In this document: piece after piece, positions 63,348 to 64,000 of the stretch
How the letters are laid out: every line of letters starts with the position of its first letter
Numbering within the stretch: position 1 is the first letter of the stretch
Origin: Flammeovirga agarivorans
GTDB taxonomy: Bacteria; Bacteroidota; Bacteroidia; Cytophagales; Flammeovirgaceae
Length of the DNA: 64,000 nucleotides
Assembly: GCF_012641475.1 (NCBI RefSeq)
Contig: NZ_JABAIL010000002.1
Coordinates: 124,001 to 188,000 of the forward strand
Reading direction: 5' to 3'
Made by a program: the position numbers and the translations under genes
Notes under the pieces: generated by a model
The model's database searches: none
Seen by the model: the letters and a program-made list of their open reading frames with translations, nothing else
Told to the model about the DNA's origin: nothing

Positions 63348-64000
63348 TTAGTCCAGTGTTTTGTATTTTCTATATTTCTTAGGTTTGTAAAAGTCGTATG
63401 CTATACCAACAGTCAATGATATAACATCCATCTTTACATCATTATCAATATAACCGTAACTAAAAATTAGCTCACTATTATCATATCGAGCATTAGGTTT
63501 ATTAAAATCTTGAAATGCATAACTGTATGAACCAATAATTGACCAGTGAGAAAAACGTGTTTTAAACTGAATTCCCAATTGTACAATTGCATCATAAAGC
63601 ATTTCTTGACGTTGTTTAGAAATATCAATAGTAGTGGCTTCTATATCTGCAATTTCTTCACTATCATACGCCTGAGTACCTTCTATGCTCGCATTCATCT
63701 GCATTCTTGCACTTCCTCCCAACCCAATAAAAGGTTTTACTTTTTGTTTAGGAAGAATTACAAACCTCATTGTTAAAGGGAAATGCAACCAATTTTGATT
63801 CTCTCTCATGGTAGTCGTAGAGAAATCTAAAGGTCTTTCGACAGTCTCAAACACTATACTCTCATAGGTAGGTGATATATTAATCTGGATCACCTGACTT
63901 AAATAGAAAGAGAAGGAAACACCTGCTTTGAAGCTTACTTGAGGTTGGTATTCTACATTGGAATAGTTCTCTTTGGCTCCTACACCAAAAGTATTTGAAA
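63348..64000 (-). CDS. Outer-membrane beta-barrel protein (PorT-like), 5' end beyond the window
   Basis: The frame is open from the right edge to the stop at 63348, with no start codon needed; a GTG at 63893 is inside the conserved run, so the true start lies beyond 64000. The visible 217 residues show alternating strands of an outer-membrane barrel (for example VSFKAGVSFSFYLSQVIQIN, LHFPLTMRFVIL, PFIGLGGSARMQMNAS) and end in a last strand. This resembles the PorT/OMP_b-brl family. It is 1 bp from the propeller lipoprotein gene, so they are one operon. It may anchor the lipoprotein at the surface. Confidence 0.8.
   Translation of the reverse strand, partial: SNTFGVGAKENYSNVEYQPQVSFKAGVSFSFYLSQVIQINISPTYESIVFETVERPLDFSTTTMRENQNWLHFPLTMRFVILPKQKVKPFIGLGGSARMQMNASIEGTQAYDSEEIADIEATTIDISKQRQEMLYDAIVQLGIQFKTRFSHWSIIGSYSYAFQDFNKPNARYDNSELIFSYGYIDNDVKMDVISLTVGIAYDFYKPKKYRKYKTLD

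Noticed and set aside
1-64000. tRNA or rRNA genes, CRISPR arrays, insertion sequences, prophage genes
   Set aside because: No cloverleaf-like segment, spaced direct-repeat array, transposase or phage structural gene was recognised on reading through the intergenic regions and frames.

Overview
The window is AT-rich DNA from the chromosome of a Gram-negative member of the Bacteroidota, most likely of the Cytophagales (Flammeovirga-like; this placement is inferred from gene content only). Supporting signs are a 2924-residue secreted protein with a C-terminal type IX secretion (T9SS) sorting domain, a LruC/DUF4114 lipoprotein, a Bacteroidota-type LptD, an MlaD/MCE protein, SPII lipoproteins with S-C or G-C lipoboxes, and several TAnnTTTG promoter elements. 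Coding density is high. No rRNA, tRNA, CRISPR array, insertion sequence or prophage was seen, so this looks like core chromosome.

Layout. 1-5.2 kb: YhhN-type membrane protein (cut by the window edge), periplasmic adaptor, thiolase, FUSC-type membrane protein and two small unknowns. 5.2-9.8 kb: anaerobic formate module (focA-pflB) with a structured upstream region, and a His-rich cation diffusion facilitator. 9.8-17.2 kb: LruC lipoprotein, MATE transporter translationally coupled to a degenerate nucleotide-cyclase-like membrane protein, PAS histidine kinase, and a HupE/UreJ pair. 17.3-22.2 kb: histidine kinase with a periplasmic solute-binding sensor, and a secreted sulfatase. 22.3-34.2 kb: mostly envelope biogenesis (thioesterase-lptD, divergent mlaD and an unknown gene, Fur-type regulator, ECF sigma/anti-sigma/DUF4097 operon, BamD, double-PpiC lipoprotein). 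34.3-38.1 kb: PhoB/PhoR-type two-component system, RluA pseudouridine synthase, hotdog thioesterase and O-methyltransferase, closely packed. 38.1-45 kb: LysM multi-repeat protein, a kdnA-kdnB pair predicted to make 8-amino-Kdo for the LPS core, PAS histidine kinase and DUF3667 protein. 45-53 kb: gltB-gltD, a Crp/Fnr regulator and ttcA. 53-64 kb: an outer-membrane locus with a beta-barrel protein, a propeller-like lipoprotein and the giant multi-domain T9SS protein.

How it fits together. The dominant theme is outer-membrane construction and modification: LptD (LPS insertion), KdnA/KdnB (Kdo amination), MlaD (lipid transport), BamD and the PpiC lipoprotein (outer-membrane protein folding), LysM protein (cell wall), and T9SS surface cargo. 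A second theme is anaerobic or nitrogen metabolism: FocA/PflB, glutamate synthase, a Crp/Fnr regulator, and two perfect NTGAT-N4-ATCAN palindromes, one in front of focA and one in the FUSC/small-protein divergent region.

The least familiar items are the pseudo-cyclase coupled to a MATE transporter, the anti-sigma protein with a triplicated N-terminal motif, and the giant T9SS protein with an Omp28-like module near its C terminus. No completely new multi-gene defence or mobile system is evident.
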